From Deinococcus gobiensis I-0 (GTDB lineage: Bacteria; Deinococcota; Deinococci; Deinococcales; Deinococcaceae), in contig NC_017790.1 of the NCBI RefSeq assembly GCF_000252445.1, forward strand, positions 658,126-722,125: a DNA stretch of 64,000 nucleotides, in the 5' to 3' direction. Position 1 is the first letter of the stretch. The number at the start of each line of letters is the position of its first letter. The notes below the pieces were generated by a model. It was not told where the DNA came from and made no database searches. It saw nothing but the letters and a program-made list of their open reading frames with translations. The translations under genes and the position numbers were made by a program. This document shows positions 25,871 to 34,104 of this stretch, piece by piece.

Positions 25871-25987
25871 ATGACCCCACTGACCTTCGTCGCGAAACTG
25901 GAGGCCAGGCCTGGCCGGGAGCAGGAAGTCTACGCCGCGCACCGTGAGCTGCGGGACATCTTCCAGGGTGAAAAGGTCGGGGCGTAG
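25871..25987 (+). pseudogene. Truncated antibiotic-biosynthesis-monooxygenase (ABM) domain remnant
   Basis: A 38-codon frame with a good ribosome site (AGGAG, 5 nt before ATG). It encodes MTPLTFVAKLEARPGREQEV, the first strand and helix of ABM-fold quinol monooxygenases of about 100 residues. After about 30 residues the sequence drifts from the family and stops, so the catalytic half is missing. It sits four bases before the next ATG. It is most likely a decayed gene whose start signals now lead into the MBL-fold gene. Confidence 0.6.
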
Positions 25988-25991
25988 ACCC

Positions 25992-26684
25992 ATGAACATC
26001 ACCTTCTATGCGCACGCCAGCTTCCGTTTCGAGGCGGACGGCCTGGCGGTGGTGACCGATCCCTACACGCCCGGGCCCAAGCCGGGGTCGGGCTTCGGCC
26101 CCATCGACGAAGCGGCCGATCTCGTCATCATGAGTTCCTCGACCGACCGCTTCCACTCGGACCCCAGCCATGTGAGGGGGAGCCCGGCAGTGGTAGACGC
26201 CTTGGACGTGGGACCGGAAGGCCTGACCGTGAAAGGCGTCGAGATCCGGGCCTTTCCGGCGATGGAGAGCCTGACCTACGATTTCCAGGGCCAGCACGGC
26301 CGCGATCCCGACGCCAACGCGCTGTACCTGTTCCGGTTGGGGGGGCTGCGGGTGCTGCATCTGGGCGACACGGGCAACCCGGTGGCCCCCGAACATCTGG
26401 AGGCGCTGCGGGGCCAAGTGGACATCCTGCTCGCGCTGGCCGGGGCACACGCGACCATCGCCCTGGACGACCTCGACGCGGCCATCGCGGCCATCGGCCC
26501 GCGCGTGGTCATTCCCATGCACTATTTCAGCCCGCGCGGCTGGCTCCGGATCGAACCCGTCGAGACCTTCGTGTCGCGCTACCCGGCCGAGGCGGTCACG
26601 CGCGTCGGGGGGCCGACGCTGGAGCTCACGCCCGAGACGCTGCCCGAGCAACTGCATATCTATGTCCTCGAGCAGTCCCGCTGA
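25992..26684 (+). CDS. MBL-fold (UlaG-like) protein with a degenerate metal motif
   Basis: A 230-residue protein with the metallo-beta-lactamase fold layout: NITFYAHASFRFEADG at the N-terminus, ADLVIMSSSTDRFHSD where active enzymes carry THxHxDH, then VLHLGDTG near residue 120 and IPMHYFSPRGW near 174. The first motif lacks the usual paired histidines, so metal binding is altered or lost, while the later Asp and His positions remain. The ATG lies four bases after the ABM remnant, whose ribosome site may serve both. The nearest recognisable relatives are UlaG-like hydrolases; the function is not known. It ends at a hairpin facing the pyrimidine operon. Confidence 0.75.
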   Translation: MNITFYAHASFRFEADGLAVVTDPYTPGPKPGSGFGPIDEAADLVIMSSSTDRFHSDPSHVRGSPAVVDALDVGPEGLTVKGVEIRAFPAMESLTYDFQGQHGRDPDANALYLFRLGGLRVLHLGDTGNPVAPEHLEALRGQVDILLALAGAHATIALDDLDAAIAAIGPRVVIPMHYFSPRGWLRIEPVETFVSRYPAEAVTRVGGPTLELTPETLPEQLHIYVLEQSR

Positions 26685-26726
26685 GAAAGCCGGAACCACC
26701 AGGAGGAAACCCGGCGTAGCGGAATT

Positions 26727-26759
26727 CCCTCAGCGGTCCGGCGGCTGGGCCGCTGAGGG
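26727..26759. terminator. Bidirectional hairpin between MBL-fold gene and pucR
   Basis: CCCTCAGCGG (26727-26736) and CCGCTGAGGG (26750-26759) make a perfect 10-bp stem with a 13-nt loop. It includes the stop codon of the minus-strand PucR gene at 26730-26732 and can end transcripts from both sides. Confidence 0.65.
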
Positions 26760-27491
26760 GGCCGGGGCAGTGCGCGCCTCGCCCGCCTCGCTGCGGTGCA
26801 GTTCGAGGGCGAGGTGCAGGGCCAGCTGCCGCTGGTGGCCGCTGAAATCGCCCAGCATGCCCCGCAGCTGTTCCATGCGGTAATACACCGTCTGTCGGCG
26901 CACGCCCAGTCGCCGCGCCGACTCGGCCACGTTGAAGTTGGTGTGCAGCAGGGCCTCCAGCGTGCCCAGCAGCGAGGCGCGCGGCCGGGCGGGCAGGGCC
27001 AGCAGCGGCGAGAGCTGCGCCTCCAAGAAGGCCACGCTGCGCCCCGTCTCTGCCAGGGCGTCGAGCAGGGGCGCCAGCGACGGCTCGGCCCCGCGTGTGG
27101 GCGGCGCGAGGATACGGGCGTGCGCCGCGCGGGTGAGCTGCGCGAAGCTGACCTCCTGCCGGAACACCACGAGCGGGAAGTGGTACAGCCGCGCCGCCCC
27201 CAGCACGGCGGGCGGGATGTCGGGCAGGTCGCGCACGAGTTCGAGGACCAGCCCGTGCGCGCCGCCCTCGGCCAGCGAGCGCAGATACCGCTCCTGCTCG
27301 GGGGCGGGCGCCGCCGCCAGCGCCGTGCCGGTGCTGATGAGCAGCTCGCCCCCCGACAGGAAGCGCGCCGCGTCCAGCACCTCGCTGACATGCGTCCAGG
27401 TCACCGGCTGGTCCAGCCCCGCGTGTCCGCACAGCACCTCCGCCCCCGCGAAGGCGGGCAGGGTGAGCAGTTCGCGCAGGGTGGGGGGCAC
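26730..27491 (-). CDS. Short PucR-family regulator of purine/pyrimidine catabolism
   Basis: A 253-residue regulator starting at a GTG two bases after the stop of the upstream amidohydrolase gene. Residues about 1-120 are the PucR N-terminal domain (PTLRELLTLPAFAGAEVLCG, WTHVSEVLDAARFLSGGELLIST). Residues about 170-235 are the C-terminal helix-turn-helix (FNVAESARRLGVRRQTVYYR). The GGDEF-like middle domain of full-length members (about 500 residues) is absent. As last gene of the pyrimidine-degradation operon it is the probable regulator of that operon, perhaps acting at the inverted repeats upstream of preT. Confidence 0.88.
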   Translation of the reverse strand: MPPTLRELLTLPAFAGAEVLCGHAGLDQPVTWTHVSEVLDAARFLSGGELLISTGTALAAAPAPEQERYLRSLAEGGAHGLVLELVRDLPDIPPAVLGAARLYHFPLVVFRQEVSFAQLTRAAHARILAPPTRGAEPSLAPLLDALAETGRSVAFLEAQLSPLLALPARPRASLLGTLEALLHTNFNVAESARRLGVRRQTVYYRMEQLRGMLGDFSGHQRQLALHLALELHRSEAGEARTAPAPSAAQPPDR

Positions 27492-27493
27492 GC

Positions 27494-28750
27494 CTAGCGC
27501 TCTTGCACCCAGGCCATCGCCCGGGTGGTCAGGCGGTCGAGGGCCTGCACGCTCAGGGCGATGTGGTCCTCGCGCGTGTCCTCGATCTTGTTGTGCGAGA
27601 TGCCCCGCAGGCTCTGCACGAACAGCATCACGGTGGGCACCCCGGCGCGGGCCACCTCGGCGGCGTCGTGCAGCGGGCCGCTGGGCAGGCGGTGGGTGGC
27701 GGGCGTCACTTCCAGAATGCTCGCCTCGGCGGCGTCGATCAGCTCGGGGTGAAAGGGAATCGGCTCGATGTTCCACAGATACCCGAAGTCCACCGTGCAG
27801 CCTCCCTCCTCGGCAAAGCGGCGGGCGGCGTCCTGGGCGTCCTGCCACATCGCCGCGAGCTTCCCGGCGTCCAGGTGGCGCTGATCGAGGGTGAGTTCGC
27901 AGGTCTCGACCACGCTGGTCACGATGCCCGGCCAGGTCTTGACGCTGCCGACCGTACACACGCCGCCGTGGCGCTCGGCAATCGCGTAGATCTCCTGCCC
28001 GAACCTCCCGGCGGCCAGGAAGGCGTCGCGGCGCACGTTCATGGGCGTGCTGCCGCTGTGGGCCGCCTGTCCCCGGAAGGTCAGGGTGTGGCGCTCGACC
28101 CCCACCGTCCCCAGCACCGCGCCCAGCGGCAGGCCCAGGCCCTCCAGCACCGGCCCCTGCTCGATGTGCAGTTCGAGGTAGGCGGCGGCCTTCGCCAGTT
28201 CGGCGCGGGCCTGCGGGGCGTCCTCCAGCGTCACGCCGACCTCTCGCAGCGCGTCGCCCAGGGCCACGCCGTCCCGGTCGCGCAGCTTGGCCAGCTCGGT
28301 CACGTCGAAAAACCCGCTCGCCGCGCTCGATCCGTACAGGCTGCGCCCGAAGCGCGCGCCCTCCTCGTCGGCCCAGTCCACCAGCCGCAGGGTGACGGGC
28401 GGGCGGCCCCCGTACTGCGCCGAGACGCGCCGCAGCACCTCCAGGCCCGCCAGCACGTTCAGGCAGCCGTCGAGCCAGCCGCCGCCCGGCACGCTGTCGA
28501 GGTGCCCGCCGATGAGCAGTTCGCGCTCGGAATCGCCCCGCAGCGTCGCCCACAGGTTCCCGGCGGCGTCCTGGTGGACCTCGGCCGGCAGTTCGGCCAG
28601 CCTGTCCTTCAGAAATTGCCGGGCCGCCAGCCAGCGCGGGGTGAAGGCGACGCGCTGCGCACCGTTCTCGTCGCCGGTCAGGGCGCGCAGGTCCTTCAGC
28701 TCGGCCAGCGTGCGCGCCGGGTCCACGGCGGGGGAGGGGAGGGCCGTCAT
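27494..28750 (-). CDS. Zn-dependent M20 amidohydrolase, probable beta-ureidopropionase/N-carbamoylase
   Basis: A 418-residue enzyme of the hydantoinase/carbamoylase (allantoate amidohydrolase) group. Metal ligands are visible in GGHLDSVPGGGWLDG, DWADEEGARFG, YLELHIEQGPVLE and the C-terminal SHNKIEDT. The substrate-gripping GVERHTLTFRGQAAHSGSTPM is present. Placed behind hydA it most likely hydrolyses N-carbamoyl-beta-alanine to beta-alanine, CO2 and NH3, the last step of reductive pyrimidine breakdown. Allantoate or other carbamoyl amino acids are alternatives. The ATG at 28750 has GAGGTG about 10 nt upstream; a GTG at 28762, one base after the previous stop, is possible. Confidence 0.88.
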   Translation of the reverse strand: MTALPSPAVDPARTLAELKDLRALTGDENGAQRVAFTPRWLAARQFLKDRLAELPAEVHQDAAGNLWATLRGDSERELLIGGHLDSVPGGGWLDGCLNVLAGLEVLRRVSAQYGGRPPVTLRLVDWADEEGARFGRSLYGSSAASGFFDVTELAKLRDRDGVALGDALREVGVTLEDAPQARAELAKAAAYLELHIEQGPVLEGLGLPLGAVLGTVGVERHTLTFRGQAAHSGSTPMNVRRDAFLAAGRFGQEIYAIAERHGGVCTVGSVKTWPGIVTSVVETCELTLDQRHLDAGKLAAMWQDAQDAARRFAEEGGCTVDFGYLWNIEPIPFHPELIDAAEASILEVTPATHRLPSGPLHDAAEVARAGVPTVMLFVQSLRGISHNKIEDTREDHIALSVQALDRLTTRAMAWVQER

Positions 28751-28763
28751 CTCGCCGGGCACC

Positions 28764-29834
28764 TCACTTCTTCCCGGTCGCGGCCTGCCATACGCGGTAG
28801 TCCACGGCGGCGGCAGGCGGGTCGCTCTTGAGGATGCCCAGTGATTTGAGCAGGGTCACGTTGGCCTTGTAGGTCGCGGGGTCGAGGTAGCCGGCGCGGC
28901 CCTGGAGGGTCGGCCCGGCGTTGTAGAGCTTGGCAACCTCAGCCATCTGCCAGGTCTGGTGGGCCTGGGCGCTGCTGCGCGTGCCCGACCCCTTGCAGGT
29001 GTTGCCGCAGTTGACGAGCACGATGCCCACCGCTTCCCGCTGGTTGCGCACGGCGTAGTTCCAGCCCTTGATGGTGGCGCGCACCAGCCGCGCGGCGACC
29101 TCGCGCCCGCTCAGGCCGCTGCCCTTGAAGTTGGTCGCGTTCAGGGTGCGCTCGGTCGAGAACATCAGGTCTTCGAGGAGGTTGATGCCGTAGTCGGAAG
29201 TCTGGAACACCTGCAACTTGTCGAGCGGATAGCCCAGCCCCACGATCTGGTCGAGTTCGTTGTAGGTCATGGCCGAGACGAGGTCCACCTTGCCCGGAAA
29301 GACGATGCTGGGGTCGAAGGGGTACGTCACCGCCTGCACGCTGGGGTTACTGACCGTGCTGTCGAGGCTGGTGGTCAGGCCGTATTTCTTCATCAGGGCG
29401 ACGGCCGGGTATTCGTTGCCGCTGGGCCACACGCCCACCCGCTTGCCCTTGAAATCGGCCGGGGCCTTGATGCCGGAGGTCTTGAGCGACACCAGGGTGT
29501 AGCCGCTCTTCTGGAACAGCTGCGCGATGTGCACGACCGGAATACCCTGCTGGCGCGCGGTGAGCAGGTCGGTAATCCAGGTGGTGCCGAAGTCGGCCGC
29601 GCCGGTCGCCACCGTCTGGATGGGCGACTGGTCCCCGATGGGCAGCAGCTGCACGTCCAGGCCCTCGGCCTTGTAGAAGCCCTTGGCCTGCGCCACGAAA
29701 AAGCCCGCGAACTGCGCCTGCGGAAACCACTTGAGCTGGAGCTTGACGGGCACGGTCTTCGCGGCGGCCTGGGCCTGGGCGGCGGGAGCGAGGGCGAGCA
29801 GCAGCAGGGAGGAGAGCAGCGCGGCGTTCTTCAT
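28764..29834 (-). CDS. ABC transporter substrate-binding protein, NMT1/ThiY-like
   Basis: A 356-residue periplasmic protein with a signal peptide (residues 1 to about 22, ending AQAQA). The mature start KLQLKWFPQAQFAGFFVAQA and GFYKAEGLDV are characteristic of NMT1/THI5-like proteins, which bind pyrimidine precursors, riboflavin, nitrate or sulphonates. The operon context (preT, preA, hydA) points to a pyrimidine such as uracil or thymine. GGAGG precedes the ATG. It is followed after one base by the possible GTG of the amidohydrolase gene. Confidence 0.88.
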   Translation of the reverse strand: MKNAALLSSLLLLALAPAAQAQAAAKTVPVKLQLKWFPQAQFAGFFVAQAKGFYKAEGLDVQLLPIGDQSPIQTVATGAADFGTTWITDLLTARQQGIPVVHIAQLFQKSGYTLVSLKTSGIKAPADFKGKRVGVWPSGNEYPAVALMKKYGLTTSLDSTVSNPSVQAVTYPFDPSIVFPGKVDLVSAMTYNELDQIVGLGYPLDKLQVFQTSDYGINLLEDLMFSTERTLNATNFKGSGLSGREVAARLVRATIKGWNYAVRNQREAVGIVLVNCGNTCKGSGTRSSAQAHQTWQMAEVAKLYNAGPTLQGRAGYLDPATYKANVTLLKSLGILKSDPPAAAVDYRVWQAATGKK

Positions 29835-29880
29835 GGTGCAACCTCCAGAAAAGAGGAGTGGAAGGTCGGGAGCAGGAGGA

Positions 29881-30852
29881 TCAGAGGCGGCGGGCCGGAA
29901 CGAAGCGCCGTTCGAGCGCGCCCATGAGCAGGTACGAGGCCACCCCCAGCACCGAGGCGACCACGATGGCGGCCCACACGATGTCGAGGCCGAAGCGCCC
30001 CACCTCGATCTGGATGCGGAAGCCCAGCCCGCTGCCCTCGGTGCCGAAGAACTCGGCCACGATGGCGTTGATGAGGGCCAGGGTGACGCTCAGGCGCAGG
30101 GCGACGAACACGAAGGGCAGGGCGGCGGGCCAGCGCGCGACCCGGAAGGTCTGGGCCGGCGTGGCCGCGTAGGAGTGCAGCAGGTCGAGGTGGTGGGCCG
30201 AGGCGCTGTGCAGGCCGCGCACGGTACTGAGCAGCACCGGAAACAGCACCGTGATCGCCACGACCGCCGTCTTGGACGGCCAGCCCAGGCCGATGGCCTT
30301 CACCACGACCGGCGCGAGCGCCACGATGGGCACGCTGGAGAGCAGCGCCGTGTAGGGCAGCAGCCCCCGCTCCAGAAAGCGGAAGCGCACGGCCAGCAGC
30401 CCCAGCCCCAGCCCTGCCAGCGCGCCCAGCACGAAGCCCAGCAGCGCCTCGTACACGAAGGTGGTCAGGGCGTCGCGCAGCAGCACCGTGCGGGCCGCCC
30501 ACAGCGCCGCACCCACCCGGCTGGGCGTGGGAATGAGACCGGGGGGCACCGCGTAGGCGCGCAGCAGCGCCTCGGCGGCCAGCAGCGCGAGCAGCAGCGC
30601 CCCGGCGGCGGGCAGCGTACGCGCCATCCGGCCCTCGCCCTGCGCCGCGCCCCGCAGCCCGGCCGCACCGACCAGCAGCAGTGCCAGCGTGCCCAGCAGC
30701 CAGGGTCCGGGCGTTCCCGGAGCCTCGCCCCGGGCCAGCGCGAGGCACAGCCCCAGCAGCCCCAGCGCCGCGAGCAGCAGCAGGCCGGCGCCCAGGCCGG
30801 GGCCGCGCCGCGCGCCCGCCGGGGCCGCCAGGGTCAGCGGGCGGGTCGCCAC
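29881..30852 (-). CDS. ABC transporter permease (NitT/TauT type), first of pair
   Basis: A 323-residue permease starting at GTG 30852 inside the end of the preceding permease gene (19-bp overlap). Residues about 10-85 are several hydrophobic segments that look like an N-terminal extension. The BPD permease core of about 230 residues follows, with LSSVPIVALAPVVVKAIGLG and the ATPase-docking stretch HLDLLHSYAATPAQTFRVAR. It pairs with the 30834-31703 product. A gap of 46 bp separates it from the binding-protein gene. Confidence 0.87.
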   Translation of the reverse strand: MATRPLTLAAPAGARRGPGLGAGLLLLAALGLLGLCLALARGEAPGTPGPWLLGTLALLLVGAAGLRGAAQGEGRMARTLPAAGALLLALLAAEALLRAYAVPPGLIPTPSRVGAALWAARTVLLRDALTTFVYEALLGFVLGALAGLGLGLLAVRFRFLERGLLPYTALLSSVPIVALAPVVVKAIGLGWPSKTAVVAITVLFPVLLSTVRGLHSASAHHLDLLHSYAATPAQTFRVARWPAALPFVFVALRLSVTLALINAIVAEFFGTEGSGLGFRIQIEVGRFGLDIVWAAIVVASVLGVASYLLMGALERRFVPARRL

Positions 30853-31703
30853 CGCGTCACCACCCGTTCGAGCGCGCCGATCAGGGCCACCAGCCCGATG
30901 CCCAGCGCCGCGCCGTACACCATGATCACCCACAGGGCGACCGTGTCCGAGGCGCGCGAGTTCTCGGCGAGCATCTTGCCCAGGCCGGAAAAGGAGATGG
31001 TGCTGATCTCGGCCACGATGCTGCCGACGAGCGCCGCCGTCGCCGCCACCTTGAGCGCCGTGAACAGGTACGGCAGGCTGGCGGGCAGCCGCAGTTGCCA
31101 GAACACCTGCCACGCCGAGGCCCGGTAGGTGCGCATGAGGTCGAGTTGCAGGGCGTCGGGGCTACGCAGCCCCTGGGCCGCCCCCACCGCCACCGGAAAG
31201 AAAGCGATGTACGCGGCGATGATGGCCTTGGGCAGGAATCCCTGCACCCCGTACTGCCCCAGAATGACCGCGAGCATGGGTGCGATGGCCACGATGGGCA
31301 CCGTCTGCGAGGCGACCAGCCAGGGCAGCGTGGCCCGCTCGAAGCTGCGGCTGAAGACCAGCAGCGTCGCCAGCCCCAGGCCCAGCACGCTCGCCAGCGC
31401 CAGCCCCAGCAGCGTCTCGCTACCCGTGACCAGGGCGTTGTACGGCGCGCTGGTGGGCGCGAGCGGCGGCGTGCTCAGGGTCCGGAAGCCGGCCGCGAAC
31501 TGCCCCGGCGCGGGCAGCACCGGGTTACGCAGCACCGTCGCGCACTGCCACGCCGTGCCGCAGCCCAGGTCCGCCCCGCTGCGCAGCGCCTCGTCGGCCA
31601 CGCCCCGGTTGGCCACGAGCATGACCGGCCAGTACAGCACCAGGGCCAGCGCGGCGACCGCCAACATGGGCAGCAGGGGAGAGGAGGTGCGCGGGGCGCT
31701 CAC
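30834..31703 (-). CDS. ABC transporter permease (NitT/TauT type), second of pair
   Basis: A 289-residue permease with the GTG start overlapping the ATPase stop (GTGA). About six membrane helices are seen. QTVPIVAIAPMLAVILGQYG and DLMRTYRASAWQVFWQLRLP are the conserved core and coupling helix of the SsuC/TauC group. The loop at residues about 35-75 (GADLGCGTAWQCATVLRNP) is longer than in SsuC. It should form a heterodimer with the following permease. Confidence 0.87.
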   Translation of the reverse strand: MSAPRTSSPLLPMLAVAALALVLYWPVMLVANRGVADEALRSGADLGCGTAWQCATVLRNPVLPAPGQFAAGFRTLSTPPLAPTSAPYNALVTGSETLLGLALASVLGLGLATLLVFSRSFERATLPWLVASQTVPIVAIAPMLAVILGQYGVQGFLPKAIIAAYIAFFPVAVGAAQGLRSPDALQLDLMRTYRASAWQVFWQLRLPASLPYLFTALKVAATAALVGSIVAEISTISFSGLGKMLAENSRASDTVALWVIMVYGAALGIGLVALIGALERVVTRWRPAR

Positions 31704-32515
31704 GCGTGTCCCCGCCGCAGCAGTTCGCGGACCTCGGTCGCCGCCGCGAAGAAGCGGGGGTCCTCGCGCGTGTCGTCGCCGCGCGGGTGGGGCAGGTCGA
31801 TGGGCACGATCCCCTCGATCTTGCCGGGGCGGGCCGTCATGACGACCACGCGGCTGCTCAGGAACACGGCCTCGGAAATCGAGTGGGTCACGAAGACCAC
31901 CGTCTTGCCCGTCTCGCGCCACAGCCGCAGCAGTTCGAGGTTCAGCATCTCGCGCGTGATCTCGTCGAGCGCCCCGAAGGGCTCGTCCATGAACAGCAGC
32001 GGCGGGTCGAAGGCCAGCGCCCGCGCGATGCTCACGCGCTGCTGCATGCCGCCCGAGAGCTGCCAGGGGTACGACCGCTCGAACTTCTCCAGCCCCACGA
32101 GCCGCAGCATCTCGCGCGCCCGCGCCTTGCGGTCGCCCGGCACGTTCATGACCTCCAGCGGCAGCAGCACGTTGCTCAGGACATTGCGCCACTCCATCAG
32201 CGCCGGGGCCTGGAACACGTAGCCGTAGGCCCGGCGCCGCCGCGCGGCCTCCGGCGACTCGCCGCCGACCGTCAGCTCGCCCCCGGTCGGCCGGATGAGG
32301 TCGGCCATCAGCCGCAGCAGCGTGGTCTTGCCGCAGCCCGACGGCCCGATGAGCGAGATGAACTCGCCCGGCGCGATGTCGAGGTCGGCCCCCTGGAGCG
32401 CCACCGTCTGCCCCCCCGGCACCGGAAACACCATGCCGAGGTTGCGCGCCGACACGATGGGTGCGGCGGGGGAGAGGGGAGGCGGGGCCGTGGACGGGGA
32501 TACGGTATGCGTCAC
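31700..32515 (-). CDS. ABC transporter ATP-binding protein (SsuB/TauB-like)
   Basis: A 271-residue ATPase. Walker A is GPSGCGKTTLL near residue 58, the signature LSGGMQQRVSIARAL and Walker B LLFMDEPFGALDE, followed by the switch histidine in VTHSISEAVFL. It powers the two permeases that follow. The ATG at 32515 has GGAGAC upstream. It lies 86 bp downstream of the hydA stop. Confidence 0.92.
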   Translation of the reverse strand: MTHTVSPSTAPPPLSPAAPIVSARNLGMVFPVPGGQTVALQGADLDIAPGEFISLIGPSGCGKTTLLRLMADLIRPTGGELTVGGESPEAARRRRAYGYVFQAPALMEWRNVLSNVLLPLEVMNVPGDRKARAREMLRLVGLEKFERSYPWQLSGGMQQRVSIARALAFDPPLLFMDEPFGALDEITREMLNLELLRLWRETGKTVVFVTHSISEAVFLSSRVVVMTARPGKIEGIVPIDLPHPRGDDTREDPRFFAAATEVRELLRRGHA

Positions 32516-32601
32516 TGAAGTCTCCAGGAAGGTGGGAAGTGGTGAGGAGAGGCAGCGGGAGCGATATCGAGGGCGGTGGTGTTCCCACTCCCCACCCCCA
32601 C

Positions 32602-33966
32602 TTACCTGCGGAGCAACTGCCCCCGCCCCGGCGTCCCCACGAACTCGCCGCCGCGCACCGCCACCTCGCCGCGCACGGTGACGACCTCGGGGCGGCCGTC
32701 GATCTCGACCCCCTCGAAACCGCTGTAGTCGTTGTTCATGTGCGAGGTCGCCGCCGAAATCTGGCCCCGGTAGGCCGGGTCGTAGACCACCAGATCGGCG
32801 TCGCTGCCCACGGCCACCGTGCCCTTGCGCGGGTATAGCCCGAAAATCTGCGCGCTGCGGGTGCTCGCGGCGTCCACGAAACGCTCCAGCCCCAGGTCGC
32901 CCCGGCTGACGCCGTAGGTGTACAGCAGATTCACCCGGTCCTCAATGGCCGGAATGCCGTTCGGGATGCGGGTGAAGTCGCCGTCGCCCATGTGCTTCTG
33001 CGCCACGTCGAAGGGGCAGTGGTCGGTCGCCACCGTGTCGATCTCGCCCGCCTTCAGGGCCGCCCACAGCCGTTCCTGGTTGGCCTGGTCACGCAGTGGC
33101 GGCGACATCACGTATTTGGCCCCCTCCACGCCGGGGCGCTCGGCGTAGGTCTTGTCCAGCGTCAGGTGCGGGATGACCACCTCCACGCTCAGGTCCACAC
33201 CCCGCGCCCGCGCGTCCAGGGCGGCGTCGAGCGCGCGGGCGTTGCTCAGGTGCACCACGTACCCTTTTGCCCCCGTCATCTCGACGAAGGTGGCGAAGTG
33301 CGCGGTGCCCTCGGCCTCCACGCTCTCGGGGCGGCTGGGCTCGTGCCACTCGGGGCCGGTCTTGCCCTCGGCCAGGAGTTTCTGCTGCAATTCGGCCACC
33401 AGATCGGCGTTCTCGCAGTGGGCCGTGACGACCACGCCCAGTTCGGCGGCCAGCCGGCACACCCCGTACAGCGCGTGGTCGTCGATCCCGAAGGCCCCCT
33501 TATACGCCAGGAACACCTTGAAGGAGGTCATGCCCTCCGCGACCAGCCGGCGCAGCGCGGCCTCGGTCCCGTCGTCCCAGCGCGTCACGCCGAGGTGAAA
33601 GGTGTAGTCGCAGGCGCTCTGGCCCGCCGCCATGCCCGTCCAGGTCTGCCAGCCGTCCTCCAGCGCCTCGCTGCCCGCCGGGGCCAGCATCTCGATATAG
33701 GTGGTCGTGCCGCCGATCAGGGCCGCCTGCGAGCCGGTCGCGTGCGTGTCCTTGGCGAAGGTGCCCATGAACGGCAGGTGGATGTGGACGTGCGGGTCGA
33801 TGAAGCCGGGAAACACGTACTTGCCGCTGGCGTCGATGACCTGCGCGCCTTCGGGCACGGGCAGGTGCTCGCCGATCTGGGCGATCTGTTCGCCCTCGAC
33901 GAGGATGTCGGCCTTGTATCGCCGGCCGTCGGAGACGATTTCGCCGTTCTGGATGAGGAGGGTCAC
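32602..33966 (-). CDS. hydA: Dihydropyrimidinase (D-hydantoinase family)
   Basis: A 454-residue cyclic amidohydrolase. It opens dihydrouracil or dihydrothymine to the N-carbamoyl-beta-amino acid. Metal ligands are HVHIHLPF near residue 58, the carboxylated lysine in FKVFLAYKG near residue 150, VVTAHCEN, YVVHLSNA and DTVATDHCPF. This motif set and the length fit dihydropyrimidinase rather than dihydroorotase or allantoinase. The start is a GTG with AGGAG about 10 nt upstream. It follows preA after 137 bp that contain a long inverted repeat, so its expression may be tuned separately. Confidence 0.92.
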   Translation of the reverse strand: MTLLIQNGEIVSDGRRYKADILVEGEQIAQIGEHLPVPEGAQVIDASGKYVFPGFIDPHVHIHLPFMGTFAKDTHATGSQAALIGGTTTYIEMLAPAGSEALEDGWQTWTGMAAGQSACDYTFHLGVTRWDDGTEAALRRLVAEGMTSFKVFLAYKGAFGIDDHALYGVCRLAAELGVVVTAHCENADLVAELQQKLLAEGKTGPEWHEPSRPESVEAEGTAHFATFVEMTGAKGYVVHLSNARALDAALDARARGVDLSVEVVIPHLTLDKTYAERPGVEGAKYVMSPPLRDQANQERLWAALKAGEIDTVATDHCPFDVAQKHMGDGDFTRIPNGIPAIEDRVNLLYTYGVSRGDLGLERFVDAASTRSAQIFGLYPRKGTVAVGSDADLVVYDPAYRGQISAATSHMNNDYSGFEGVEIDGRPEVVTVRGEVAVRGGEFVGTPGRGQLLRR

Positions 33967-34033
33967 GGGTCAGGACTCCTATGTGGATCGCCGTTGAGTC
34001 TCAGATCAACCGAGCGGAGCGGGTGGCGAAGAG

Positions 34034-34104
34034 AGGATGTCGGAGCCGAAATGGAGAGAGTTCGGCGCTTTCCCGGAAACTCGCGATGAGAGCTGCGACA
34101 TCCT
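34034..34104 (-). promoter_or_regulatory. Long inverted repeat between preA and hydA
   Basis: AGGATGTCGGAGC (34034-34046) and GCTGCGACATCCT (34092-34104) pair over 12 of 13 bases, beginning at the preA stop codon. GCCGAA (34045-34050) and TTCGGC (34061-34066) give a second, competing or nested stem. In the mRNA this would be a large hairpin between two operon genes, suitable for partial termination, attenuation or processing. Confidence 0.5.

Noticed and set aside
26730..28553. The pucR frame extends upstream to give 607 residues.
   Set aside because: The extension is Arg/Gly-rich and overlaps the amidohydrolase gene; the PucR domain starts at the GTG at 27491 directly after that gene's stop.
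29683..31128. A 481-residue plus-strand frame opposite the pyrimidine transporter permeases.
   Set aside because: Low-complexity Gln/Arg/Gly-rich product, typical of an antisense shadow in GC-rich DNA.
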